64,000 nt of DNA, from assembly GCF_000226255.1 (NCBI RefSeq), contig NZ_AGFG01000064.1:62001-126000 (forward strand), read 5' to 3'. Made by a program: the position numbers and the translations under genes. Origin of the DNA: Desulfovibrio sp. A2 (lineage in GTDB: Bacteria; Desulfobacterota; Desulfovibrionia; Desulfovibrionales; Desulfovibrionaceae). The notes beneath the pieces are model-generated. The model ran no database searches. It saw only the letters and a program-made list of their open reading frames with translations, and was not told the DNA's origin. This document shows, one piece after another, positions 1 to 8,555 of this stretch; the first letter of the stretch is position 1, and the number at the start of each line of letters is the position of its first letter.

Positions 1-1
1 G

Positions 2-793
2 CTGCCCGACGGCCAGCGCCCCGACGATTCGCGCGTGTCCGTGCCCGTGCGCGAGGCAGACAAGGCCGCCCCCGCCACGCCGCCCAAGGATCTTGTGGAA
101 CAGCTGGGCCTTACCGTGCACACGGTGATGATCGACGCGGGCCACGGCGGCAAGGACCCAGGGGCCATGGGCAACGGCATCACCGAGCGCAACCTGACCC
201 TGAAGATGGCCAAGATGGTGGGCGAACGCCTGCGCCGCATGGGCTTTTCGGTCATCTACACCCGCGACAGGGACGTGTTCGTGCCGCTGGACAAGCGCAC
301 GGCCTTCGCCAACGACAAGAAGGCCGACCTGTTCCTGTCGCTGCACATCAACGCCAACACCGACCCGCGCATCTGCGGCTTCGAGACCTACTACCTCGAC
401 CTTGCCCGCTCGGACAGCGCCACCCGGGTGGCGGCGCGCGAAAACGCGGTGAGCGAGAAAAGCCTCAGCGACCTGCAATTCATTCTCACCGACCTCATGC
501 TCAACGCCAAGACCCAGGAATCGCGCGACGTGGCCAACTTCGTGCAGGATTCTGCCCTGGGCCAGTTGCGGCGCACCGGCTTTCCCGCCCACGACAACGG
601 CGTGCGTTCCGCGCCGTTCTACGTGCTGATGGGCGCGCGCATGCCTTCGGTGCTGGTGGAGCTTGGCTATTGCACCAACCCCGACGAGGCGCGCCGCCTG
701 GCCTCGGAGAAATACCTGTCCACGCTGGCCGACGGCATTGCCGAGGGGGTGGCCTCGTACAAGCGCAAACTTGCCCGTTTTTCCCAGAGATGA
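2..793 (+). CDS. N-acetylmuramoyl-L-alanine amidase (Amidase_3), 5' end outside window
   Basis: This is a zinc-dependent periplasmic amidase that cleaves the bond between N-acetylmuramic acid and L-alanine in peptidoglycan during cell separation or turnover. The reading frame is open from base 2, so the N-terminus (expected signal peptide and any targeting domain) lies outside the window; the internal GTG at 35 is not a convincing start. The Amidase_3 domain fills the visible part: the zinc-binding GHGG motif and the TERN glutamate come early, the SLHINAN histidine is in the middle, and the VLVELGY catalytic glutamate is near the C-terminus. The 225-bp gap to the next gene suggests separate transcription from the lipid A operon. 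AmiC-type naming is likely but cannot be settled without the N-terminus. Confidence 0.9.
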   Translation: MPDGQRPDDSRVSVPVREADKAAPATPPKDLVEQLGLTVHTVMIDAGHGGKDPGAMGNGITERNLTLKMAKMVGERLRRMGFSVIYTRDRDVFVPLDKRTAFANDKKADLFLSLHINANTDPRICGFETYYLDLARSDSATRVAARENAVSEKSLSDLQFILTDLMLNAKTQESRDVANFVQDSALGQLRRTGFPAHDNGVRSAPFYVLMGARMPSVLVELGYCTNPDEARRLASEKYLSTLADGIAEGVASYKRKLARFSQR

Positions 794-1018
794 CGCGCCG
801 CTTGACGCCCCACCCGCAAGGGGATAACTGACCGGAACCCCCGCATATCGCGCGCCCCTCGCGCGGCGTGCGGCAGGCGTCGCGGGGGCGGCGCGGACCG
901 GACGCCGGGCGGCGTCCAGCACCGCCGCGAACCCCGGGCCATGCATCACCACAAGCACACGCCGGGCCTTCCGGCTGCCAATCATCCCGTAAGGTTGTTT
1001 TTAAAGGAGTCGCTTCGC

Positions 1019-1546
1019 ATGCGTAGAGTTCTCATCCTGGCCGCGGCTTTCGTCCTTGCCTGGACCACCGCCGCCGTCGCCGCCGACATGAAGATCGCCA
1101 TCGTGAACATGCAGGCCATCGCCTCCCAGAGCGAAGCCGCGCAGGATGCCCAGAAGAAGATGAAGACCACCTTCGGGGCCGAGAAGGACCAGCTGGAAAA
1201 GCAGGCCAACGACCTGAAGAAGAAGGCCGAGGACATGAAGGTCCAGTCCGCCGCGCTGTCTTCCGAAGCCAAGGAAGACAAGAAGGTCGAGTTCATTCGC
1301 CTGAAGCGCGACCTGGAAGACAAGACCCGCGCCTTCGCCCGCAAGGTGGAAGCCGCCGAAATGCGCGTGCGCCAGGAAATGGCCGCCATCATCCTGAAGG
1401 CCGCCAAGGAATACGGCGAGAAGAAGGGCTACACCATGATTCTCGACGGCGCTTCGGCGGGCGTGGTGCATGCCGACAAGTCCATCGACGTGACCAAGGA
1501 ACTGCTGGACGAAGTGAACCGCGTGTACCGCGCGGGCAAGAAGTAG
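1019..1546 (+). CDS. skp: OmpH/Skp family periplasmic chaperone
   Basis: This 175-residue protein resembles Skp, the periplasmic holdase that carries unfolded outer-membrane proteins to the BAM complex. The ATG at 1019 is chosen because AAAGGAG at 1003-1009 sits nine bases upstream and the protein then opens with a clear signal peptide (MRR, then a hydrophobic core ending AVAA, cleavage near residue 22). The mature part has the OmpH pattern: a short beta start ([10 protein letters not shown]), then a long Lys/Glu-rich coiled coil at roughly residues 40-120, then a C-terminal segment ending [13 protein letters not shown]. It lies ten bases before lpxD, the usual skp-lpxD-fabZ-lpxA order, which couples outer-membrane protein transport with lipid A synthesis. 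An upstream bamA gene is not seen here. Confidence 0.93.
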   Translation: MRRVLILAAAFVLAWTTAAVAADMKIAIVNMQAIASQSEAAQDAQKKMKTTFGAEKDQLEKQANDLKKKAEDMKVQSAALSSEAKEDKKVEFIRLKRDLEDKTRAFARKVEAAEMRVRQEMAAIILKAAKEYGEKKGYTMILDGASAGVVHADKSIDVTKELLDEVNRVYRAGKK

Positions 1547-1556
1547 CGGGGGGCCG

Positions 1557-2588
1557 ATGGCCAGACTGCTTTCCGAGATAGCGGGGCTGCTGGGACTCGA
1601 ACTGCGCGGCGAGGACCGCATGGTCGAGGGCGTGAACACCCTTGAGGCGGCAGGCCCCGCCGAGGTGAGCTTTCTGGCGAACCCCAAGTACACTCACCTG
1701 CTGGCGGCAACGCGCGCTGGCGCGGTGATCGTGGCGGCAGAGCACGCGGATTCCGTTCCGTGCGCCCTGATCAGCGCCAATCCCTACTTCGATTTCGGCC
1801 GCACCCTGGCCCTGTTCGCGAAACAGCAGGGCAGCCTTTCGGGCGTGAGCGACATGGCGTTCGTGCACCCCGAGGCGGAACTGGGCGAAGGCTGCACCGT
1901 CTATCCCTTTGCATTCATCGGTCCCCGCGCGCGTGTCGGCGCGGGGACCGTCCTGTTTCCCGGCTGCTACGTGGGCGAGGACTGCCGCGTGGGCGCGGGC
2001 TGCCTGCTGTACCCCAACGCGGTGCTGATGGCCGGAACCGAAATCGGCAACGGCTGCATCCTGCACGCCGGGGCGGTGCTGGGGGCCGACGGCTTCGGCT
2101 TTGCCCGCACCGAATTCGGCATCCAGAAGATTCCGCAGGTGGGCACCGTGCGCCTTGGCAACGACGTGGAGGTGGGGGCCAACACCGCCATCGACCGTTC
2201 GGTGCTGGGCGTGACCACCGTGGGGGATGGCACCAAGATCGACAACCTGGTGCAGATCGGCCATAATGTGGAGATGGGGCGCAACTGCCTCATCGTCTCG
2301 CAGGTGGGCATTTCCGGCTCCACCAAGGTGGGCGACGACGTGACCATGGCTGGCCAGGTGGGCGTTGCCGGGCATCTTTCCATAGGCAACGGCGTGACCC
2401 TGGGGCCGAAGTCGGGCGTGGCCAAGAGCATTCCCGACGGAGAAACCATGGGCGGCGCGCCCGCCGTGGACAAGTCCACCTACATGCGCACCCTGACCGT
2501 CATGCCCAAGCTGCCCGACATGTACAAGCGCATCGGCAAGCTCGAAAAGGAGCTTGAGGAACTGAAAAAGCTCGCCGCCAAGGAATGA
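1557..2588 (+). CDS. lpxD: UDP-3-O-(3-hydroxyacyl)glucosamine N-acyltransferase
   Basis: LpxD transfers a 3-hydroxyacyl chain from acyl carrier protein to the 2-amino group of UDP-3-O-acylglucosamine, the third step of lipid A synthesis, in the cytoplasm. The 343 residues match the family length. An N-terminal uridine-binding domain (about residues 1-100, with VSFLANPKY) is followed by a left-handed beta helix of hexapeptide repeats at about 105-310. The HNVEMGRN segment carries the expected catalytic histidine. The C-terminus is a Lys/Glu-rich helix typical of the trimer. The ATG is preceded by a G-rich ribosome binding site, and only one base separates its stop from fabZ, so translation is probably coupled. 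Confidence 0.96.
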   Translation: MARLLSEIAGLLGLELRGEDRMVEGVNTLEAAGPAEVSFLANPKYTHLLAATRAGAVIVAAEHADSVPCALISANPYFDFGRTLALFAKQQGSLSGVSDMAFVHPEAELGEGCTVYPFAFIGPRARVGAGTVLFPGCYVGEDCRVGAGCLLYPNAVLMAGTEIGNGCILHAGAVLGADGFGFARTEFGIQKIPQVGTVRLGNDVEVGANTAIDRSVLGVTTVGDGTKIDNLVQIGHNVEMGRNCLIVSQVGISGSTKVGDDVTMAGQVGVAGHLSIGNGVTLGPKSGVAKSIPDGETMGGAPAVDKSTYMRTLTVMPKLPDMYKRIGKLEKELEELKKLAAKE

Positions 2589-2589
2589 T

Positions 2590-3054
2590 ATGACCGACCC
2601 CGCACAGAACATCCTCGACATCCGCCAGATTCTGGGCCTGTTGCCCCATCGCTATCCCTTCCTGCTGGTGGACAGGGTGACGGAATATGTCCCCGGCGAG
2701 TACATCAAGGGCTACAAGAACGTGACCATGAACGAGCCGTTCTTCGAGGGCCACTTTCCCGGCGTGCCCGTGATGCCGGGCGTGCTGATCATGGAAGCCC
2801 TGGCCCAGGCCGGCGGCATCCTGGTGGTCAAGAGCACCGACACCCCCGTGGAGGACAAGCTGTTCCTGTTCACCGGCATCGAGTCGGTGCGCTTTCGCAA
2901 GCCGGTCTACCCCGGCGACAAGCTGGAACTGCACTGCCGCCTGCTGCGCCACAAGCTGAAGCTTTGGAAGATGGAAGGCTTCGCCTACGTGGACGGCAAG
3001 CTGGCCGCCGAAGCGGTGATGACCGCCGCGGTGACCAACCGGGAGGACATGTAG
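2590..3054 (+). CDS. fabZ: 3-hydroxyacyl-[acyl-carrier-protein] dehydratase FabZ
   Basis: FabZ dehydrates 3-hydroxyacyl-ACP in fatty acid synthesis and competes with LpxA/LpxD for the same hydroxyacyl-ACP pool, which explains its usual place between lpxD and lpxA. The 154-residue hot-dog protein has the PHRYPFLLVDR opening, the catalytic His55 in EGHFPG and the catalytic Glu69 in MPGVLIMEALAQ. Its TAG stop shares one base with the GTG start of lpxA, so the two are translationally coupled. Nothing unusual is seen in length or active site. Confidence 0.97.
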   Translation: MTDPAQNILDIRQILGLLPHRYPFLLVDRVTEYVPGEYIKGYKNVTMNEPFFEGHFPGVPVMPGVLIMEALAQAGGILVVKSTDTPVEDKLFLFTGIESVRFRKPVYPGDKLELHCRLLRHKLKLWKMEGFAYVDGKLAAEAVMTAAVTNREDM

Positions 3055-3854
3055 TGGCCGCGCAGGTGCATCCTTCCGCGTTCGTGCACGAGAGTGCACG
3101 GCTTGGCGAAGGCGTGGTGGTCGGCCCCTGCGCCGTCATCGAGGAGGACGTGGTCATCGGCGCGGGCACGCGCGTGGACGCCTTTGCCTCGGTCAAGCGC
3201 TACACCCGCATGGGCGAGCGCAACCACATCCACTCCTACGCCTGCGTGGGCGGCGAACCGCAGGACCTGAAATTTCATGGTGAAGCCTCCGTGCTCGAAA
3301 TGGGCGACGGCAACACCGTGCGCGAATTCGCCACGCTGCACAGGGGCACCGAGGGCGGCGGCGGGGTGACCCGCATCGGCAACAACAACCTGCTGATGGC
3401 CTACACCCACGTGGCGCACGACTGCATCCTCGGCAACCACATCGTCATGTCCAACGGGGCGACCCTGGCCGGGCACGTGCACGTGGGCGACTACGTGATC
3501 ATGAGCGGCCTTTCCGCCGTGCACCAGTTCGTGCGCATCGGCGGTCACGCCTTCGTGGGCGGCATGAGCGGCATCGCGCAGGACCTGCCCCCGTTCATGC
3601 TGGCGGTGGGCCACCGCGCCGGGGTCCACAGCCCCAACCTGGTGGGCCTGCGCCGCATGCAGGCCTCGCGCGAGCTCATCGGCGCGCTGAAGAACGCCTA
3701 CCGGCTGATCTGGAATTCCGAGGTGCCCCGCAAGGAGGCCTTGGAACAGCTGGAATACGAGCTTGGCAACTACCCCGAAGTTCTTCTATTCGTAGAATTC
3801 ATTCGCGCCAGCGAGCGCGGCATTCTGCCCGCTGCGCAGGGAACGGCCGTATAG
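3054..3854 (+). CDS. lpxA: UDP-N-acetylglucosamine O-acyltransferase
   Basis: LpxA catalyses the first committed step of lipid A synthesis, moving a 3-hydroxyacyl chain from ACP to the 3-OH of UDP-GlcNAc. The GTG at 3054 is chosen because it gives 266 residues (family about 260), begins directly with the beta-helix sequence VHPSAFVHESARLGEG, has GGGAGGA just upstream, and overlaps the fabZ stop by one base. Hexapeptide repeats run through the first two thirds; HVAHDC holds the catalytic histidine. The C-terminal helical domain has the LVGLRR and family-typical RLIW elements. A strong terminator follows, so lpxI downstream is probably transcribed separately or by read-through. Confidence 0.96.
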   Translation: MAAQVHPSAFVHESARLGEGVVVGPCAVIEEDVVIGAGTRVDAFASVKRYTRMGERNHIHSYACVGGEPQDLKFHGEASVLEMGDGNTVREFATLHRGTEGGGGVTRIGNNNLLMAYTHVAHDCILGNHIVMSNGATLAGHVHVGDYVIMSGLSAVHQFVRIGGHAFVGGMSGIAQDLPPFMLAVGHRAGVHSPNLVGLRRMQASRELIGALKNAYRLIWNSEVPRKEALEQLEYELGNYPEVLLFVEFIRASERGILPAAQGTAV

Positions 3855-3878
3855 CCCACCCGGAATGCATCGCCATTC

Positions 3879-3928
3879 CGCCGAAGGGGGAAAGCGGGCC
3901 GTGGCCCCTTTCTCCCTTCGGCGTTTTT
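3879..3928 (+). terminator. Rho-independent terminator after lpxA
   Basis: Arms at 3879-3894 and 3908-3923 pair over 16 positions with one G-U wobble, around a 13-base loop that can itself pair, followed at once by five T residues (3924-3928). This is one of the strongest terminators in the window, and it lies between lpxA and lpxI. Confidence 0.85.
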
Positions 3929-4035
3929 GGGGGAACAGGGCGGCAGACGCGGCACGAACCCGGCACCACGCCCGGCGGCACGGCAACCATACGCACGAAA
4001 CACACGCACACGGCACAGGCCCGCACGGGAGCAGC

Positions 4036-4881
4036 ATGAGCAACGAATCCATCGGCATCATCGCAGGCAGGGGACAGTTTCCGGCGCTGGTGGCGCGCGG
4101 CGCGCGCGCCGAAGGGCTATCCGTGATCATGTGCGGCTTTCACGGCCACACTGACGAGGCGCTGGAGCACGAGGCGGACGCCTTCGCCATGCTGCACCTG
4201 GGGCAGCTCGGCAAGCTCATCGATTTCTTTCGCGACAACGGCGTGCGCCGCCTGTGCCTGGCCGGGGCCATCAGCAAGCCGCGCGCGCTGGACCTGCGGC
4301 CCGACCTGCGCGCGGCCAAGGTGCTGTTCCGCCTGCGGGCCAAGGGCGACGACGCCATCCTGCGCGCGGTGATCGACGAACTGGAGTCGGAGGGCCTTGC
4401 CGTGGTGCAGCCCGCCTCGCTGGTGCCCGGCCTGCGCGCGCCCGAAGGCGTGCTGACCAAACGTCCCCCCAGCGACGAGGAATGGGCCGACATCCGTTAC
4501 GGCTGGCCCATCGCCCACGTGCTGGGGCGGCTGGACATCGGCCAGTGCATCGTGGTCAAGCGCGGCATGACCGTGGCCGTGGAGGGCATGGAAGGCACCG
4601 ACGCCACCCTGCGCCGTGGCGGCGAACTGGGCGGCGAGGGCTGCGTGGCCGTGAAGGTGGTCAAGCCCGGCCAGGACGACCGCATTGATCTTCCGGCCCT
4701 TGGCGCGGGCACCATCCGGGTGCTGGCCGACTACGGGTACACCTGCCTTGCGCTGGAAGCGGGCAAGACCCTGTTCTTCGACCGCGAGGAAAGCCTGGCT
4801 CTGGCCGACAAGCACGACATTTCGATCATTTCCATGCCGGAAGGGTTCATGGCCGGTGAGGATCCCGAAGTCACCAACTGA
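4036..4881 (+). CDS. lpxI: UDP-2,3-diacylglucosamine pyrophosphatase LpxI (DUF1009 family)
   Basis: LpxI hydrolyses UDP-2,3-diacylglucosamine to lipid X and UMP, the fourth step of lipid A synthesis. It replaces LpxH in alpha- and deltaproteobacteria. The ATG at 4036 with GGGAGC upstream gives 281 residues starting MSNESIGIIAGRGQFPALVARGA, the usual family start; upstream in-frame codons are Arg/His-rich and look non-coding. The N-terminal domain (about 1-130) and the C-terminal DUF1009 domain (KRPPSDEEWADIRYGW, then VEGMEGTDATLRRGG and the VVKPGQDDRIDLPALG stretch) are both complete. Context with lpxD-fabZ-lpxA supports the assignment. Confidence 0.93.
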   Translation: MSNESIGIIAGRGQFPALVARGARAEGLSVIMCGFHGHTDEALEHEADAFAMLHLGQLGKLIDFFRDNGVRRLCLAGAISKPRALDLRPDLRAAKVLFRLRAKGDDAILRAVIDELESEGLAVVQPASLVPGLRAPEGVLTKRPPSDEEWADIRYGWPIAHVLGRLDIGQCIVVKRGMTVAVEGMEGTDATLRRGGELGGEGCVAVKVVKPGQDDRIDLPALGAGTIRVLADYGYTCLALEAGKTLFFDREESLALADKHDISIISMPEGFMAGEDPEVTN

Positions 4882-5001
4882 CGCCCGTCGTTGCGTGAAT
4901 ACGGACAGTCTTGCTGGTTTCACCGCGTATTCGGCAGACCCCACGCGGGCCGGTTGCCCGCATACATACGTGCCGTCCGAAGGGCGGCGGAGGATTCAGC
5001 G

Positions 5002-6168
5002 ATGCGTCTTGCACAACGCATGGAAAGCGTGCCCCGTTCCTACATCCGCGAAATCCTGAAGGTGACGGCGCAACCGGACATCATCTCCTTTGCCGGGGGG
5101 CTGCCGCATCCGGCGTCGTTCCCGGTGGATGCGGTGGCCGATGCCGCCGCCCGCGTGCTGGAGGAGGCCGGGCCGGAAGCGTTGCAGTACACCACCACCG
5201 AGGGCTTTCCGCCCCTGCGGCAGTGGATTGCCGACCGCTACAAGCGGCAGGGCATCCACGTCTCGCCCGACGACATCCTGATCACCACCGGCTCGCAGCA
5301 GGCCCTGGACCTGGTGGCCAAGGCGTGCATCGACCGGGGCGGCAAGGTGGTCATGGAGCGCCCCGGCTACCTGGGGGCCATCCAGTGTTTCGCCGTGTTC
5401 GGGCCGGACTTCGTCACCGTGCCCCTGACCCCGCGCGGGGTGGATACGACGGCGCTGCGCCAGGTGGCCAAGGGCGCGCAGGTGTTCTACGCCGTGCCCA
5501 GCTTCCAGAATCCGTCCGGCATCACCTACGACGAGGCGACCCGCCGCGAGGTGGCCGAGATCATGGCGGAAACCGGCTGCCTGCTGGTGGAGGACAATCC
5601 CTACGGCGAGCTGCGCTTCATGGGGCAGCACCTGCCGCCGGTGCGGGCGTACATGCAGGCACCCTCGGTGCTGCTGGGCTCGTTCTCCAAGGTGGTTTCG
5701 CCGGGGCTGCGCCTTGGCTGGGTGTGTGCCCCGCAGGACGTGCTGAACCCCATGATCACCGCCAAGCAGGCCAGCGACCTGCACACCCCCGGCTTCACCC
5801 AGCGCATTCTGCACCGTTACCTTGTGGACAACGACGTGGACACGCACATCGCGTCCATCCGCGCCCGCTACGGCGCGCAGCGCGACGCCATGGTGCAGGC
5901 CATCCGCCAGCACTTTCCGGAAGAGGTGGCCTACACCGAGCCGGAGGGCGGCATGTTCCTGTGGTGCACGCTGCCCGAGGGTATTTCCGCCGAGGCGCTG
6001 TTCCACAAGGCCATCGAGCGCAAGGTGGCCTTCGTGCCGGGGCGGCCGTTCTACGTGGATGAGACCGACGACACCTTCCGCCTGAACTTCTCCAATTCCA
6101 GCCCGGAACTCATCGACGAGGGCATCGCCCGCCTCGGGCAGTGCCTGCGCGAATATCTGGGCGGGTAG
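5002..6168 (+). CDS. PLP-dependent aminotransferase, class I (2-aminoadipate/aromatic type)
   Basis: This is a fold-type I pyridoxal-phosphate aminotransferase of the LysN / ARO8-like group that lacks a GntR domain. The ATG at 5002 is preceded by GGAGG and gives 388 residues starting MRLAQRMESVPRSYIREIL. Visible motifs are ISFAGGLPHPASFP near the start, TTGSQQALDL for the phosphate group, VPSFQNPSG for the central region, EDNPYGELRF with the PLP-binding aspartate, and GSFSKVVSPGLRLGW with the Schiff-base lysine. The substrate cannot be told from sequence; 2-aminoadipate, branched-chain or aromatic amino acids are the usual choices. It lies alone, between lpxI and the convergent PNPOx-like gene. 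Confidence 0.9.
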   Translation: MRLAQRMESVPRSYIREILKVTAQPDIISFAGGLPHPASFPVDAVADAAARVLEEAGPEALQYTTTEGFPPLRQWIADRYKRQGIHVSPDDILITTGSQQALDLVAKACIDRGGKVVMERPGYLGAIQCFAVFGPDFVTVPLTPRGVDTTALRQVAKGAQVFYAVPSFQNPSGITYDEATRREVAEIMAETGCLLVEDNPYGELRFMGQHLPPVRAYMQAPSVLLGSFSKVVSPGLRLGWVCAPQDVLNPMITAKQASDLHTPGFTQRILHRYLVDNDVDTHIASIRARYGAQRDAMVQAIRQHFPEEVAYTEPEGGMFLWCTLPEGISAEALFHKAIERKVAFVPGRPFYVDETDDTFRLNFSNSSPELIDEGIARLGQCLREYLGG

Positions 6169-6302
6169 CGGGCGGCGCGGAGCAACGGCCGTCTCCTCGT
6201 GGACCTTTCGTCCGCCGACGGCGTGCAACGACACAGGGGCGCTCCACCATGATGGTGGCGCGCCCTTGTTCCGTTGTGTGCTCTTTGCGGCGCAAGCCGC
6301 GC

Positions 6303-6773
6303 CTAGGCGTAGAATTTCCCGGTGCACGACGTGACGTCCACGGCGATCACGGCGGTCATCTTCAGCATGTTCGGCGGGTAGGTCTTGCCGGCGTGCTGCG
6401 GCGCGTACTTGGCGACGATGGCGTCGAGAATGCCGGTCACGGTGGCGGGGGCCTCCACCACCGTGGCCCGGCCCCGGATGATCACGCTCTGGTATTCCGT
6501 GTTGGTGTCGCAGGGCAGGGCGGGGTCATGGATGAGCGAGAGCAGCTTGTCCACCTCGAACCCGACCAGCGGAGAGCGCTTGATATTATGCAGCTTCTCC
6601 CCTGCGGCCAGGCCGTGGATGCAGATGCGGCCGCCCATGTACACGAAATGGACCGGCGTGATGTAGGGGCAGCCGTCAGCCCCGGTGGTGGCCAGCCTGC
6701 CGACCGGTTCCGTGTCCAGCAGGTGGGCGATCTGTTCCGGCGAGAGGGGGTGGTCTTTCATTCTTGCCTGCAT
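6303..6773 (-). CDS. Pyridoxamine 5'-phosphate oxidase-related FMN-binding protein (NimA-like)
   Basis: A 156-residue split-barrel flavoprotein of the PNPOx-like superfamily, closest by eye to the nitroimidazole-reductase (NimA-like) group. The start at 6773 has GGAGG at the right distance; longer upstream reading runs into the divergent regulator. Typical pieces are LLDTEPVGRLATTGADGCPYITPVHFVYMGGRICIHG, split here as the FMN-binding strand pair, then GEKLHNIKRSPLVGFEVD and YQSVIIRGRATVV. The family binds FMN or heme and reduces small molecules; the real substrate is unknown. It is divergent from a MocR regulator that itself senses a PLP-type ligand, so control by that regulator is likely. 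Confidence 0.88.
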   Translation of the reverse strand: MQARMKDHPLSPEQIAHLLDTEPVGRLATTGADGCPYITPVHFVYMGGRICIHGLAAGEKLHNIKRSPLVGFEVDKLLSLIHDPALPCDTNTEYQSVIIRGRATVVEAPATVTGILDAIVAKYAPQHAGKTYPPNMLKMTAVIAVDVTSCTGKFYA

Positions 6774-6795
6774 GGAAACCTCCGGTAGATGTTTT

Positions 6796-6841
6796 CTGTC
6801 CCTCCGTATAGTGTGCATTCGGCGATTATGGATAGGGACAG
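6796..6841. promoter_or_regulatory. Candidate MocR operator between PNPOx-like and mocR genes
   Basis: Two perfect inverted 8-mers, CTGTCCCT at 6796-6803 and AGGGACAG at 6834-6841, lie in the 176-bp divergent intergenic region. Centres are 38 bp apart, a spacing compatible with a dimeric MocR/GntR regulator. The core GTCCCTC occurs again as a palindrome ahead of thiM. The role is inferred from position and symmetry only. Confidence 0.45.
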
Positions 6842-6949
6842 TTTCGTTTTTCGGAAACGGACAGCGGCTGACCAGCCTCGCCGCGAGCCTGTTTTCTCCT
6901 GCCCTGCGCCCGGCAATCCCGCCAGGCTGTCCCATCCGGGAGTTTCCTC

Positions 6950-8443
6950 ATGCTGCATCTGGATGCCGCCTCCCATGTGCCCCTGTACCAGCAGATCTGC
7001 GACCAGCTGAAGCACGACATCCTTTCCGGCGCACTGCCGCAGGGCATGCGCCTGCCGTCCATCCGCGCCCTGTCCCGCGATCTGCGCGCCGGAAAGAACA
7101 CGGTGGAGAACGCCTACGCCCAGTTGGTGCTGGAGGGGTATGTGTCGGTGCTGCCGCGCTCCGGCTACCGGGTGAACCTGATCCAGCGCGACCTGCACGC
7201 GCCAGCAAGCCCAGCGGCGGGCGGGGGCGGAAAGGCCGGACGCGGCGATGCGGCAAATCCCTCGCGCCCGGCCCGGTACGATTTCCACTACGGCAACCTG
7301 GATGCCGCCACCTTTCCCTACGCCGTCTGGCGCAAGCTGCTGTTCACGGTCATGGAGGAGGCGCGGACCGGGCGCGCCGCCTCCGACGGCATGCACGTCT
7401 ACGGCGACGCCCATGGCGACCTGCACCTGCGCGGCGAACTGGCGGCCTACCTGTACCGCAGCCGGGGGGTGCGCTGCACGCCAGACCAAGTGGTCATGTG
7501 CAGCGGTTTGCAACCGTCGATCATGGCGGTGACGCGCCTGCTCCTGTGCGGGCACGGGCCCGAGCACGGGGCGGTGTCCACGGTGCCCCCGTTTGCTCCG
7601 GTGGCTCAGGTTGCCTTGGAAGACCCCGCCTACAACGGGGCCAGGCGCGCCTACGAATGCTTCGGCTTCCGCACCATCCCCATTCCCGTCAACAAGGATG
7701 GCATCGACGTCGCGGCGCTGCGGGCGTCATCCGCGCGGGTGGTGCACATCGCGCCGTCGCACCAGTTTCCCACCGGGGCGGTCATGCCCATAGGCAGACG
7801 CATGGAAATCCTCAACTGGGCGGCGGAACACGGCGCGTGGATCGTGGAGGACGACTACGACAGCGAACTGCGCTACGACGGCAGGCCCATTCCGTCGTTG
7901 CAGTCCATCGACAGGCATGGCCGGGTCATCTACACGGGCACGTTCTCCAAGACCCTGTCGCCGGGCATGCGCATGTCCTACATGGTGTTGCCGGAAGGGC
8001 TGGTGGAACGGTTCCGCGCGGTGTTCGCGGGCTTTCAGTGCACGGTGCCCTGGCTGGAACAGGCCGTGCTGGCCCGGTTCATGGCCGAAGGGCACTGGGA
8101 ACGGCATTTGCGGCGGATCTGCCAGGCCAAGAAACGCAAGCACGACGTTTTCGTGGGCACGGCTGCTCGCCTGCTGGGCGAAAGGATACGCATCCGGGGG
8201 CACAACGCGGGGCTGCACCTGCTGCTGGAGGTGCCCGGCGGGCCGGGCGAGGCCGCGCTGGTGGAGTTGGCGGCGGCGCATGGCGTGCGCGTGTACCCGG
8301 CATCGCCGTTCTGGGCGGACGCGCGCCGATATCCGGGCAATTGCCTGTTCATCGGGTACGGCATGCTGTCCGAGGCGGACATCGCGGCGGCCCTGGAACA
8401 GCTGCGGCAGGCGTGGTTTCCGGCCAGCGCATTCCGGGGTTGA
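6950..8443 (+). CDS. MocR/PdxR-type GntR-family transcriptional regulator with aminotransferase domain
   Basis: This 497-residue regulator joins an N-terminal GntR winged helix (residues about 5-75; PLYQQICDQLKHDILSG, then LPSIRALSRDL and NTVENAYAQLVLEGY) to a fold-type I aminotransferase-like domain (about 110-490). The latter keeps the PLP-site signature: VEDDYDSELRY with the aspartate and GTFSKTLSPGMRMSY with the lysine. MocR proteins use PLP or a related compound as effector rather than catalyse. The ATG starts directly with the family sequence MLHLDAASHVPLYQQ. It is divergent from a PNPOx-like flavoprotein and precedes thiM-thiE, so vitamin B6 or thiamine-related control is plausible; the true regulon is not known. 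Confidence 0.92.
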   Translation: MLHLDAASHVPLYQQICDQLKHDILSGALPQGMRLPSIRALSRDLRAGKNTVENAYAQLVLEGYVSVLPRSGYRVNLIQRDLHAPASPAAGGGGKAGRGDAANPSRPARYDFHYGNLDAATFPYAVWRKLLFTVMEEARTGRAASDGMHVYGDAHGDLHLRGELAAYLYRSRGVRCTPDQVVMCSGLQPSIMAVTRLLLCGHGPEHGAVSTVPPFAPVAQVALEDPAYNGARRAYECFGFRTIPIPVNKDGIDVAALRASSARVVHIAPSHQFPTGAVMPIGRRMEILNWAAEHGAWIVEDDYDSELRYDGRPIPSLQSIDRHGRVIYTGTFSKTLSPGMRMSYMVLPEGLVERFRAVFAGFQCTVPWLEQAVLARFMAEGHWERHLRRICQAKKRKHDVFVGTAARLLGERIRIRGHNAGLHLLLEVPGGPGEAALVELAAAHGVRVYPASPFWADARRYPGNCLFIGYGMLSEADIAAALEQLRQAWFPASAFRG

Positions 8444-8500
8444 CGCGGCGTTCGCCGTTCGTAAGATGCGGCTGCGACTCCCGGATTTTTTCGAGATTCC

Positions 8501-8522
8501 CGTCCCTCTGCCAGGAGGGACG
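8501..8522. promoter_or_regulatory. 22-bp palindrome ahead of thiM
   Basis: CGTCCCTC at 8501-8508 and GAGGGACG at 8515-8522 are perfect inverted arms around TGCCAG. The half-site shares GTCCCTC with the candidate operator in front of the adjacent mocR gene. It could be a regulator site or simply an mRNA hairpin in the thiM leader; the sequence alone does not decide. Confidence 0.45.
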
Positions 8523-8555
8523 GACCATATGCAGAGTTCACCCAAGGAGGGCTCC

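Noticed and set aside
802-828. Possible -35/-10 pair (TTGACG and GATAAC) between the amidase and skp genes.
   Set aside because: The spacing is 15 bp and the -10 match weak; the 225-bp gap must contain a promoter, but this one is not reliable.
1389-2621. Long minus-strand frames over lpxD and many other genes.
   Set aside because: These His/Ala/Gly-rich frames are typical shadows of high-GC genes on the opposite strand and have no recognisable domain.
8444-8555. TPP riboswitch ahead of thiM.
   Set aside because: None of the conserved CTGAGA or ACCTGATCTGG-type elements is present; only a palindrome is seen.
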